Part shown: positions 1-10,455 of the stretch, piece after piece
How the letters are laid out: every line of letters starts with the position of its first letter
How positions within the stretch are numbered: position 1 is the first letter of the stretch
From: Cylicocyclus nassatus
Lineage: Eukaryota > Nematoda > Chromadorea > Rhabditida > Strongylidae
Assembly: GCA_958299035.1 (NCBI GenBank)
Contig: CATQJL010000001.1
Span: forward strand, 1,364,001-1,428,000
Reading direction: 5' to 3'
Length of the DNA stretch: 64,000 nt
Notes under the pieces: model-generated
Told to the model about the DNA's origin: nothing
Databases searched by the model: none
The model's input: the letters and a program-made list of their open reading frames with translations, nothing else
Program-made: the position numbers and the translations under genes

Positions 1-450
1 CATGAAGAACTCAAACACGGTTTTTTGAACATCTCTCATTCTTGCGCTGCTATACCGTAAAGTCATAAAGCAAGTGACATACTATTCGAAAGAGCTTCAC
101 GCTCAAACAACATATTGATCATACAAAATTCCTTTTTATTTCTGGATATAAAAAGCAAAATACTCGAAAAAAGCAATTTTTGGGCGCAAAAAAATTCAAA
201 TATCATGTTCCAACAAATATCTTCCGAAGAAAAGTTAAAATTAAGGTAGATGCAGATGGATGGATAGAGCGTGAATAACTCTATCAGATGGTAGCCGGAT
301 AGCGTGCGTTCACTTTCAAAAAAGTAAATGACACGCAATTTCGTTCCAAAAAACTGCTAATTACCATATCTTCTGACTTCAACCGTAGCTGCCAGCAAGC
401 CATCGTGAATTTGGCGACTGTACCTTCACCCATTGCAGCAGGAGTAGTTT

Positions 451-514
451 AAGTGGTCTCACCTGCCACGCTGCGTAGATATAAGTGGTCTCACTTGTCA
501 CGCTGCGTAGATAC
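451..514. repeat. 32-bp tandem duplication
   Basis: Two adjacent copies of a 32-bp unit beginning AAGTGGTCTCACCTGCCACG, at 451-482 and 483-514, differ at only a few bases. The rest of 1-880 shows no gene, RNA or recognisable repeat to me; the only open frames are short and without recognisable domains. Confidence 0.8.
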
Positions 515-879
515 TGCGCAAAGTTTATGATTTGTCGAAGTGGCTAACTTTGCAATTCAGCAAGATAGAAGTTATCAAGTATGTTGATGACCTTATGTAG
601 GTGTTATCTGGAAGAAAATATGAAGCTAATTGAGGCACTGCTAAATTGAAAATCACAGAAGTATTCAAACCTACACTTGCATCATTATGTGAGGCTACTC
701 ACTAACCCCTACATCAAAACGTGGCGGTGGTATTGGCGTTTTTATCGTATTTCCCCTGGACGGCGCCAGACTTGTAACGAAAATCCTTCATAACTTCATT
801 CAGAAAAACGATTAGCAGATACGGAAGTCAGATTTGGAATCATCGTTCAAGAACGTGTAATGCTGTATATCTCATCTCA

Positions 880-1000
880 AAACGCCACGGACATCTAATA
901 TCGTCCCCTTGCTAGATACTATTCTGTAGTTTTGCTTCAACTCAAATCTACAGTATGAAGCACTTCACTGCTGTAAGATTACCTTGGAAAAGCTGTCAAA
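880..1000 (+). repeat. Fragment of GGGTGTCCC-family MITE
   Basis: The segment containing TTTTGCTTCAACTCAAATCT and the following CAGTATGAAG resembles the internal part of the family seen complete at 28916-29595 (GCTTCAACTTAGATTTGCAG, then a run to the AC-rich CCGTAATCCTACAGTAATGA block). The terminal GGGTGTCCC is not present here, so this is a decayed copy. Confidence 0.45.
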
Positions 1001-1125
1001 AAAAGCGCACACATCAGGTCATTCAAGCTTGCGGAGAATACAAAGTTTCCGAATCGTAAAGCTATGTAAGTTATGCCACAAATCACATACAGCGTAATAA
1101 ATTTTTTCAAGGGTTGAGATTTTCG

Positions 1126-1254
1126 AATATTCGACTTTCGAATAATATTCGAAAGTGAAATTTTCGAATATTCGACTATGAATATTATGTTCAAAACTTA
1201 GTTTTTCATATACTCGAGTTTTCGAATCATTCGCATTCGAATATTTATCGAACA
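1126..1254. repeat. TTCGAATA palindromic array (copy A)
   Basis: Dense imperfect repetition of the self-complementary words TTCGAATA, ATTCGAA and TCGAATATTCGA. Similar blocks occur at 2556-2770, 4525-4800 and 5990-6215. Each block is 130-280 bp. The repetition generates spurious open frames on both strands. Confidence 0.75.
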
Positions 1255-1289
1255 ATCAAAAGTTCTCCTTTCTTTAAACCTTGGCATAA

Positions 1290-1336
1290 TCTTATATATA
1301 AAGCTGAATGTCTGTTTGTATGTATGTCTGTATGTA

Positions 1337-1367
<31 letters not shown>

Positions 1368-2377
1368 ATGTGTGTACGTATGTTCCGAATAGAAAATTCC
1401 ATTTCTGAACCGATCCGGACCAAACTTGGCACACATACGCTACGGGCCCCGGCGGGTGTCATAGGCTACTTTTCGTCATCGATCGATATCGATTTTATCG
1501 ATTTTTATCGATTTTTTTGCTGAGTTCACCTACGGGGCTGGGAGTTGGCACAGGGGGGTAATCGAGCATGGGGATTCCGAATACAATATTGGTTTTCAGG
1601 ATTATCGATTACTTTTATCGATTTTATCGATTTTTTTGCAAAGTTTGAGCTACGGGGCTGGGAGTTCGCGCAGGGGGGTAATCGAGCATGGGGATTCCGA
1701 ATACAATATTGGTTTTCGGGATTATCGATTACTTTTATCGATTTTATCGATTTTTTGCAAAGTTTGAGCTAGGGGGCTGGGAGTTGGCACAGGGGGGTAA
1801 TCGAGCATGCTGATCATCCCCAAGGGGGTGATCAGCATGCTCGATTACACCCCCTGTGCCAAATTCCAGCCCCCTAGCTCAAATTTTGCAAAATCGATAA
1901 AATCGATAGAAGTAATGGACGATCCTGAAAACTAATATCGTGTTCGTAATCAGCATGCTCGATTACTCCCCTGTGCAAACTCCCAGCCCCGCAGGTCAAA
2001 CTTTACAAAAAAAAATCGATAAAATCGATAAAAGTAATGGACGATCCTGAAAACTAATATCGTGTTCGTAATCAGCATGCTCGATTACTCCCCTGTGCAA
2101 AATCCCAGCCTCGCATGTCAAAATTTACAAAAAATCGATAAAATCATTAAAAGTAATCGATAATTCTGAAAACTAATATTGTATTCGGAATCCCCATGCT
2201 CACTTCCCCCTTGTGCCAACTCCTAGCCCTGTAGGTGAACTCTGCAAAAAAATCGATAAGAATCGATAAAATCGACATCGATCGATAACGAAAAGTGGAC
2301 TGTGACACCCGCCGGGGCCCGAAGTGTATGTGTGCCAAGTTTGGTCCGGATACGGCGGAGCCGGGTAAGCCAGCTAG
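1290..2377 (+). mobile_element. Helitron, non-autonomous, 1088 bp
   Basis: It starts with TC (TCTTATATATAAAGCTGAAT) and ends with CTAG, inserted between A (1289) and T (2378), as expected for Helitrons. A GC hairpin (CGGCGGAGCCG) lies just before the 3' end. After the 5' end comes a TGTCTGTCTG stretch. The interior carries about three 125-bp tandem units rich in TTATCGATTTTATCGA. These are followed by a perfect palindrome around 1800-1850 (GAGCATGCTGATCA...) and then inverted copies of the same units. Unusually for a Helitron, the 5' and 3' subterminal blocks are inverted copies of each other. No Rep/helicase coding sequence is present. Confidence 0.85.
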
Positions 2378-2381
2378 TGTT

Positions 2382-2446
2382 GAATATTGCTCAATTTCTT
2401 CTTTGCCAAAACCTGTCGTGGCAAAGAAGAAATTGAGCAATATCGA
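2382..2446. repeat. Short hairpin
   Basis: Inverted repeat with arms of about 26 bp (ATTGCTCAATTTCTTCTTTG and its complement) around a short loop. It sits immediately 3' of the Helitron end. No terminator function is implied. Confidence 0.7.
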
Positions 2447-2555
2447 ATAATCACATAATAACTCGATTCGGTCCAAAGTATAATGTGTATGTTGTGTAAG
2501 TGTATGTGTACATGTATGTGTGCGCGTTATGTGTATTATTATTATTAATGTAGCC

Positions 2556-2770
2556 GATTATTCGATTATTCGAATTTTTTTTCGAACATCGAACAAATGA
2601 ATTATTCGAAAACCGAAAATATGAAATGATCGGATTTCTTCGAGTATTTCAAAAACAAAAAAATGTCGAATGTATTCGAATATCGAACACTTTCGAAAAA
2701 CAAAACTGTCGAATAATAGAATATCAAATATTTCCGAAATCAAATTTTGAATAATCGAGTATCGAATATA
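2556..2770. repeat. TTCGAATA palindromic array (copy B)
   Basis: Same composition as 1126-1254: repeated TTCGAATA/TATTCGAA words. It lies between the Helitron at 1290-2377 and degenerate MITE sequence at 2770-3477. That MITE stretch resembles the interior of the 3478-4491 element, with shared phrases around 2990-3170 and 3680-3800, and has no gene I can support. Confidence 0.7.
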
Positions 2771-3477
2771 AGGTGGGTCCGAAGGTTCGCGTCGTTTTTT
2801 TGGACCTAATCTAAAATCGTTCAGAATGATAACAGACAAATCTTTCCAACAGCATTCGATGCTTAATGCTGATAGAGGTCTTTCGAACAGCATTTGATGC
2901 AGAATTTCTTGGTCTTTCTGGCAGCTTTGTTTTTAAGTGACTGCATCGATGGGCGCTGAGATGGTCGCCGAGTTTACAAGCCTTCATTTTGGCAATGTCT
3001 TCTCGCTAATTTTCTATTTTATTCTTCTATTTTAGCTTTTGAAAGTGCTCTGATAACCACATGATAGGGCAAACCTTCTGAAAATCAACGCAATTTTTTG
3101 CATTTTCCACCTTCCTTTCTCGAATTTTGCTGAATTTTTTAACCAAAGCATTGAATCTCAAAAAAACGCATGGTACATAATTGCACCAAACACTGCGAAA
3201 TCCTCAAAATATTGAAGTTCTAAGACTTAATTATTACTCTCAGAGCGATTACGACGTGAAAATGCATAGATTTTTGGTATTTCAAATACAAATTTGCGCA
3301 TCCGTAAAATTGGGAAGTACAGCGATCTGTCTGCAAAAGTCACATGTTTTGCGAAGAGAAGGTAGCTATCAGGAGAAAAAGAAAAAGATGCATCGAATGG
3401 TACCTAGACTGTTCAGCGTCTGATATTTTGTGAGGTAAAAATGAGCGAAATACAAAATTTAGTCACTTTAAAAAATA

Positions 3478-4491
3478 TTAGGTCGTTCCGAAAGTTCTTT
3501 CCGTTTTTTCAACATATCATAAAAACACGTGGAACGAAGAAAGGGAAACGCTTCAGGTACTGTCCGACGCAACTTTTCTTCCTCTTTTCTACTATCATAT
3601 TCCTGTGCCGCTCGCTCTTGTGGTCAGTGAGATAATGGCCGAAATTTCGAACCCATGGTTTTTACCATGTCCAAATTTGGCAATTATCTTCTTTTTTGAC
3701 TTTTAGAAAAGCTTTGATAGCAGTCGGATAGAGTAAACAAAGTGCAATATCATGCAATTTTTCGGCATCTTTAGCTAACCTCAAAACATTTTTGGAATTA
3801 TTTTTCTGATGCTATGAAATTCCACTTTTGGGGATGCCAGAAGCCACAGAACATAAAACGGCGCACAACTAAGGTGTCATTCCATGCAGCTTTTTCTCGT
3901 TTTTCTGATGAGTGCTTTTTCTTCTTAGTTTGTGGGGTCTTTGGCGATAAAATTTCCATAAATCTTGGTTTTGAACCCGCCTCATGATGTGCCCGTGAAA
4001 TGCGAAATCTTATATTTCGAAGCGGTAAACGCTCAGTTACTTAAAAATAGTGTACAATCATAAACGACCTTTGAAAGTTTCGAAGATTTGTTGATGTTCA
4101 GAGCGTTTGTGTGTTTTGTGACTCTGAAAAAGTGAAGACTTCTGAAAAAGTTATCTCAAAAAATAACGAGAAGCCAGCTGAAATTGCCAAAAATTGCATT
4201 GCACTGTTTTTTGTTTTGCTTTGTTTACTCTATCCGACTGCTATCAAAGCTTTCGTAAAAGTCAAAAAAGAAGATAGTGAAAAATTGCCAAAGTTGGACA
4301 TGGTAAAAATCATAGATCCGAAATTTCAGCCATTATCTCACTGACCACAAGAGCGAGCGGCACAGGAATATGATAATTGAAAAGAGGAAGAAAAGTTGCG
4401 TCAGACAGTGCCTAAAGCGTTTTCCTTTCTTCGTTCCACGTGTTTTTATGATATGATAAAAAAAACGGAAAGAACTTTCGGAACGATCTAA
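3478..4491. mobile_element. Fold-back MITE, TTAGGT(C/T)G family, 1014 bp
   Basis: Terminal inverted repeats of about 150-200 bp (TTAGGTCGTTCCGAAAGTTC at the left, complement at the right) are flanked by TA on both sides. The two halves continue to mirror each other inward, so the whole element is a near palindrome. There is no transposase frame. The TA target and ends suggest a Tc1/mariner-like mobilising enzyme, which is inference. Confidence 0.8.
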
Positions 4492-4495
4492 TATA

Positions 4496-5200
4496 TAGGG
4501 TGTCCCAAAAGTATGTATACCTATACTTTGGAACAAATCGAATAATTACTCAATTATTCGAATAAATCATTCCAAGGCGAATGATTCGAAAATTCGAATA
4601 TTAAAAAAAATCTGAGAATTTGAATAATTTGCGATAGTTTTCGAAAAACTTCATTTTCGAATATTATTCGAAAGTCGAATATTCGAAAAACTCAACTTTC
4701 GAATATTATTCGACAGTCAAATATTCGATGGCCATTGATTCGATCATTCGATGTCCATCAAGCATTCGAATATTCGATGGGCACCGAATATTCGAAAATG
4801 ATAAGCATTATATGTTCAGAAATTCGATATCCACAACATAAACGGGACGTTTCAAGAGTATCTACACACTGTTTGAACGCTAATACCTCTCATAAAGTCT
4901 TTTGCCAACCTTTGGGTGACATCCTCTAGGGATGGCTTCAGCTTACAGATAGCAGAAAGAAATCACACTGTTCTTATTGTGTCATCGCGGAAGGAAGTTC
5001 CAGCATATAAAACATCTGCAAAATCAAGAGATTCTAAAATCTGTGTAGCAGAGTTTTTACGTAGCTGATTACACTACACATGAGTTATCAAGCTTTTCAA
5101 ATGTGCAATAACGTTTTTGAAAAGCGTTAAGAACACTTGTTACGGTGTACCTGGCATAAGTTGTAAAAAAGAGCATTACGGATGAATGCAAATTCTATAT
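4496..5200 (+). mobile_element. GGGTGTCCC-family element with embedded TTCGAATA array
   Basis: The left end AGGGTGTCCCAAAAGTATGT is followed by a TTCGAATA array (4525-4800). Family interior then resumes near 4860 (ACACTGTTTGAACGCTAATA, CTTTTGCCAACC). The right terminus is not recognisable. 5200-5985 contains no gene I can support. Confidence 0.55.
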
Positions 5201-5989
5201 ACAGTGTCTTTAAAAGTCTAATGTAAGACTTCGGCCTTTTTAAAAGCAGTGTCTAAGCAAGATGGGGATTTTGGGATTTTAGCATCATGTGAGGGTGGCC
5301 CACCTCAGATAACGCTCGACCTAAAGCAAGAAGAACGATCGGGAAGTGGGGAAAGCTACGCCTTGGGGCGGGGTCCTTCGACCTGCTCGAGTTTCCGCTA
5401 TGCGGCAGAGTACGTATGCCGCCACACTCAAAATCGGAAAGTCCAGCAGCGACTCTGCATTTCAACCTTGGCGGGATCCGTCGAACTCCAAATTTTAAGG
5501 CTTTGAAAAACGCAAGTAATCGCCGTTTTCGCGCCTTCTAATGTGGATTTTCGGATTCAGCGTTGCGGAGAACCCCGGGTAAGTGAATTTTCAAAAAATC
5601 GAGTCTTAGTTCGGACACTGCCTTTAATTCCCATTCTTGTGCAAACAGCTCTTAATGTCTCAAAAACCCTCTTCAATTTTTCTACGGTAATTTTACAACA
5701 GTGAAAAGTGATCGATAAATCGCATAGTCTGAGTTAATGTCAGCCCAATGTCTACGTACTATTGGGACCCCTGCATATCAATGCACAACTCTCAATGAGA
5801 ATATATAAACTTCTATAAAGTCCGGAATCTCCTCACTACCGTCACAGAAGTAACTTTTAGGTTTTTGAGTCTCTTCACGTCACCACTAAACAGTTTTTAC
5901 GTTATGAAAAAGTGTCTATTTTTATTAGTTACAAACATTTTATTCTTGAATGTTTTGGTCTTTCATAGGCAGTCTCACTGACATAAATT

Positions 5990-6215
5990 TTCGAAAAGTA
6001 TTCGAAGATCGAATACTATTCATGAACCGAATAAGAAATTCAAATAACAAATGATGTTCGATGTTCGAATGATATTCGATTCGAAGACGTCCATTTTCGG
6101 ATGACATTCGAGTCGAATTTTCAAAATTTTCGAATAATATCCGATAGTCAAATATTCGAAGTTTTCGACTTTCGAATATTATTCGATATTCAAATATTCG
6201 AAAAATTTCGAATTT
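5990..6215. repeat. TTCGAATA palindromic array (copy D)
   Basis: Another 225-bp block of TTCGAATA words. As at 4525-4800, it is followed directly by the GGGTGTCCC-family interior (ACACTGTTTGATCACTAATA at about 6230). This suggests the array belongs to, or repeatedly arises in, the same spot of that family. Confidence 0.7.
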
Positions 6216-7051
6216 TCCTAAATGTAGTGTACACTGTTTGATCACTAATATCTCTCCTTTCTAGGAGTCTTTCACCTGCCTTCAGGTACCATTTTGCAAA
6301 ACTGGCTTCAACTTGAATCTACGGTATGGAGCGGATTACCGCTCTCTCCTCATTACTGTATCATGCGTTAGAAACTTCAAGAAGGGTTTTGAGCCATTGA
6401 GGACCCTGCTTCAGAAAGCAGACCAAAGAACCTGGAAACTCTTTTAAGGGCCGGTCATACCTGTCAGCGATCCATCGCGTCGCTGACTTTCCCAAAGGAC
6501 AAGTGTTACAAGGCCGGAGATAACTGCGTATCGGTGCTGGCTGTCCGGCGCGATCGCGGGCCGTTTTCTACCCGGCCATACCGATTTGAGCGAAATCGCC
6601 GCGATTGTCGCTCATCCTAGCGAATTCGCGTCGGTCATTTCAAATGCGCGACGCGATGGATCGCTACGATTGGGATCTCTTTCCAGGAAATTATGATTGT
6701 TCTTTATTCCTTAAGCAGGTCTCGTGTCTGGGGATTAGAAACCATTTTAGTTTTGTCAAAGTGCATTGGTTTTCCGTTGGAAGCCTTTTGATTTATCAGC
6801 TATTGTCACTCACGCTAAATGCCTTGCACACTTCCCAAATTTGCCAGCTATCTGGTTTTCAACTGATGTGTGTTTCGTGGGTACGGCTCTACTATTAACC
6901 ATTATAACGTTTCTTTGTGTTCTTTATTACTTCAGTATCCTCATCACGGGCATGACTTTGTTTGTCAACTCTCAGGAGCTAGTTGTACATATTCCGCGGC
7001 TAATCTGCACTGGATTCAGTGATTTTCAGATATTCATGACTTTTATATGAG

Positions 7052-9150
7052 AAGTTTATGCTGGTACAAAAATTGTTTCTCAGAAACGAGCGCTCTGCTG
7101 GAGCGGAGCGTGAGCGATTGGAGGAACTTTTTGTAAGGGCAGTTTTTGACGAAACAAATGAGAAGCAGATAAAAGTAATTAAGGACTTGTACAAGAAAGC
7201 TCTTCGTGTCCCAAATGTGGATCTAGCCGACATATGGAAAAGTTACTTGGAGTTTGCACAGGGTCAAGCGTGTGATGCGACTGTCGCAACGGGGATCGTG
7301 AAGGGGGGGGGGTCGTAAGAGGGGGTAGTTTGGATAAAAAACCGTACGATTGAAAGCTAATCATATAGCAAGTACTAATTACATGTTCTTAACAATAAAT
7401 TCATGGAATGCCGTGTATCAATGTATCAAATAAGAACGAGTGAACAATGATTTGAAAACATTTGCAAGCGTAGAAATTCGCTTCATTTGCTGCACTTTCA
7501 AAGAATATGACTTAGTTCTCTTTTTTATGGGAATCGCTATTTCTCCCGCAAAATATTGTCTCAAACGGGGATCGAACCCTGCTGGCATGACTAAAATTCA
7601 AAAAATAAACAGTTTCAGAAGCTTAAATGCTAATAAAGGCATGTATGTGTGATAAAGATGTTGGATGTACCGATTGGTGTAGACATCCTGCTTCCAAAGG
7701 CTCACTGAAGACTCGCACACTCGACAAAAGCGCACATGTAGATCAACGATGGCAATCAATAATTCGTAAATCTTTTTGTAATGCCATTTATGAGGCCCTT
7801 ACAATTTATATGTACTTTAGATAAGCCCTGCTACTGCTGTGCGAAATCTGGTGTTATTTTATAAACTGCGGATTTTCTTATGATTTTTTGTATGGTAGCA
7901 AAAAATGAGAAAAGGGTTGTCGTATCTGCGCCTGATCTAAATTTCTTCGGAGCTACTGAAGCTCGTTAGCTGCAAACTTGCTGTAATACAGGACCATCCC
8001 TCTAGTTTTTATCATAAGAATTTCAGGCTGTTTTATAACTTCTCTGGTAAGTTACAAAAACTTAAGCTCAAAAATCCCAGTTTTTGCTTTTAGGATCGCA
8101 TCTAAATTTGCGAAAGCCTGATCCAAATTTTTTCGAGCTCATTGATCCTCAAGGGCTGAAACTTTTTCTATGAATAGTCTGGGCACTATGCTACAGAATC
8201 TGTTCTTTGTAGCCTCTCAGTCTTTTCCCGGCCTTAGTTACGAATTTTCAAACTACGGTGCTCATGCATGTTTTTGACGTCGTTCTGGACGGCGCTAAAG
8301 CGGTTTTTTCGCAGGAAAAACTGTGGAAGAGGTAAGAACTGAGCTTCTTAGTCGAAAACATCTTTTGTAGTTCAAGAATGTCATTTTGTTCTCCGTGTAA
8401 AAATTTATGTCGCATACGGGAATCGATTTTGCTGGTTGAAGTATGCCTGAAAATTCAAAAGTAAACTTGCAGAATCTCAAACATTATTGAAGGTGTGTAT
8501 ATGTGCTAGAAATGCTGGGCGCACCCATTGGCCTAGAAATTCTGCTTCCGAAACCTCATTGAAGTTCTCAAGCAGGTGTTTTTGAGATTGACATTCGTTT
8601 ATGCAGGTTACCGCGAATAATGTGGGCAGGGGAGATAAGGAGGATAGATGGGGGAGGGGGAAGGAGGGGGGAGTCGTACGGATGGGTACCTTCAAGGGGG
8701 GGGGGGTGGTATATGAGGGTCCAGGATCGCATCAACACGCTTGACCCTGAGTTTGCAGGCGAGTCTGTTTTTATTTTTGACTGTCTCCGAGTGAACGCTG
8801 GATCGCTATTTCTAGGAAAGAATATTGATGAAGAGATGCGAGCAGCGCATGTATTTGCAACCAACTTGAAAGAATTTTCGAAGTATGAAATGAAGTTGGC
8901 TGAAACTGATGATAGCCTGGATGCCTTTCATGAGTATTTGAACTTTGAGAAGGGTGTGTATTAAATTTATTGATTAGACTCTTTGTTTTAACTAATCATT
9001 CAAAAATGTTGATAGTTTTTCCTTCAAGAAAAGGATGATCCGGCAAGAATACAATCATTCTATGACCGCATGTTAGACAAACACCCCGATGATGAAAACA
9101 TATGGTTCGATTATGGGCAGTGGTGCGAAACAAAGTTGAAAATCCACTAA
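7052..9150 (+). pseudogene. SART3/Prp24-like HAT-repeat protein, partial, broken
   Basis: Three exons join in one consistent frame: 7052-7262 (AG before, GGTCAAG donor), 8816-8953 (TTCTAG acceptor, GGTGTGTA donor) and 9029-9150 (TTCAAG acceptor). The junctions make codons GGA (Gly) and GAA (Glu). The product has HAT-repeat character: paired helices with W/Y..Y and E positions, such as DIWKSYLEFAQ, DAFHEYLNFEKEKDDPARIQ and NIWFDYGQWCETKL. The order and the DPARIQ motif match the HAT domain of SART3, the U4/U6 snRNP recycling factor, as I recall it. The exons cover only about 155 residues. There is no RRM or start region. The last exon runs into TAA at 9148, just before a mariner at 9156. The frame preceding 7040 has a stop. 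All of it lies inside the 6447-10829 element, so I read it as a captured, dead fragment. Confidence 0.6.
8635..8712 (+). other. G-rich tracts in the SART3-like intron
   Basis: Several runs of four or more G, including an 11-G run ending at 8706. A second shorter G-rich stretch lies at 7303-7326 in the same intron. Both could form G-quadruplexes on the + strand. They are also places where polymerase slippage would make length calls unreliable. Confidence 0.6.
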
Positions 9151-9155
9151 GTTTA

Positions 9156-10455
9156 CAGGGTTGGGGGAAAGTCTTTGAACACGGTATTTTTATCGTAATG
9201 ACGAAGCTAGGCAAGGTGATTACATGAAATCAATAGACAATGTTTACTGAACTGTCTGCTACATAAAATTGTCTTTACATTTCGAAGATTCCTTCTTTGC
9301 CGCGAATACAAGCACGGAATCGCTTGAGAACGCTGTCCATGGTGGCACGGAGGTGCTCCATGTCGACTTCCTCCCACGCATCCTGAAGAGCACGTCGCAG
9401 AGATTCCACAGTCTTGCGTGAGTGAGCGCAGACTTCGGCCTAAAGAACTGACCACTTGCGGTAATCAAAGGTATTCAGATCCGGCCAATACGGAGGTCAT
9501 TCCACAGGAGTAATGAAGTCCTTAGCGCTGCTTTGGAGCCATGCTTGTACAACCTTCACTTAGTGCGCAGGTACGCTATCCTGCTATGAGCACCAATCGC
9601 TCCCAGCATATGGATATTGGTCCAGGCCAACAATTCCTTCTTCAGGATGCTATTCACATGCGTGGTAATGTCCACCTTGAGCACTGAGAGCTCAAAAACT
9701 AGCGGCATTTTGCAGTCGGAAACGATCGCCGCGCAAATTGTCACAAAAACAGGATAAAGTTTTCCTTCTGCAATCAATCCTTGCTATTGACTTCCTGAGG
9801 CGTTTAGGTGATGACTCTGTTGTTTTGGCGATCAGAAACCTGCTTCACGGTGAAAATTTTGACGTCAGAGAATTGTATGTTTGGTGGCGTGCCTTGGATA
9901 GGCGTTCAGGTATTCGATGGCATCCGCGCAATCAAATCAGCTTCGTTTCTTCCCAAAAAGCATGAATTATAAGCATCTTGAAAAGCTTCATCCCAAGGCT
10001 TTGTTCCACGATGTCGGAGACTTTTCTACCAGAAATGAACAGCTTTGAACCCAGCTCAGTCAAGCTTCTCCGAGGATTGCGACTATGGCGCTGGCGAACG
10101 ATCTTCAGAATTTTGTGAGTGTCCGCAGTAGCCAATTTATCACTCGTATAGCAGTTCTGGGTGCTGTTCATATCCTGGAAACGACGCAAGGTGGAAAAGA
10201 CGCTGATTTGTAAAGTTTGAAGAACCCGCGCAATCTGCTGGTTAGCCATCCTCTCTTGGTGCATCTTCGCCACCAACGCTCGCTCCGTTCCAGAAGGCAT
10301 ATCCTCGACAGGAATAAAGCTAATATTCCAGTTTTTGGAGGACTTGTAACTAAGGGTATAAGAAGCAAATACGTATGATTAGTATGCAAGATTATGTGGA
10401 GAATCAGAACATACAATGACATCAAAAATTGTTCAAAGACTTTCCCCCAACCCTG
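9156..10455 (-). mobile_element. Mariner/Tc1-type transposon, 1300 bp
   Basis: Inverted ends CAGGGTTGGGGGAAAGTCTT (9156) and its complement (ending 10455) are flanked by TA on each side. The length of 1.3 kb is typical of mariner. It carries a decayed transposase on the - strand. It sits right after the last SART3-like exon, so it inserted after that sequence was in place. Confidence 0.85.
9287..10300 (-). pseudogene. Mariner-type transposase, decayed
   Basis: The N-terminal part (ATG at 10300) shows a helix-turn-helix region (NQQIARVLQTLQISVFSTLR) and a second DNA-binding segment with RNPRRSLTEL. Downstream pieces include CAAIVSDCKMPLVF (core strand), QDSVPAH (second catalytic Asp) and WPDLNTFDY (third catalytic Asp). 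About 32 residues separate the two Asps, near the mariner DD34D spacing. There are in-frame stops between QDSVPAH and WPDLN and again after it, plus frameshifts around 9780-9930. It cannot make an active enzyme as read. Confidence 0.8.

Noticed and set aside
1308..1523. Open frames rich in Cys-Val-Tyr repeats near TGTATGTCTG stretches
   Set aside because: They are translations of the Helitron 5' microsatellite (also at 27400, 34370, 47720 and 59140), not proteins.
1545..1800. Repeated 125-bp units considered as a CRISPR-like or satellite array
   Set aside because: Units are contiguous with no unique spacers and lie wholly inside a Helitron; the host is eukaryotic.
5249..5506. 85-residue frame with Cys pairs
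   Set aside because: A same-sized frame lies opposite on the other strand and no motif or splice context supports either.
6656..6736. Possible upstream SART3 exon ending LFLKQ before GTCTCG
   Set aside because: The segment overlaps the Harbinger subterminal repeats, and joining it to the next exon hits a stop at 7037.
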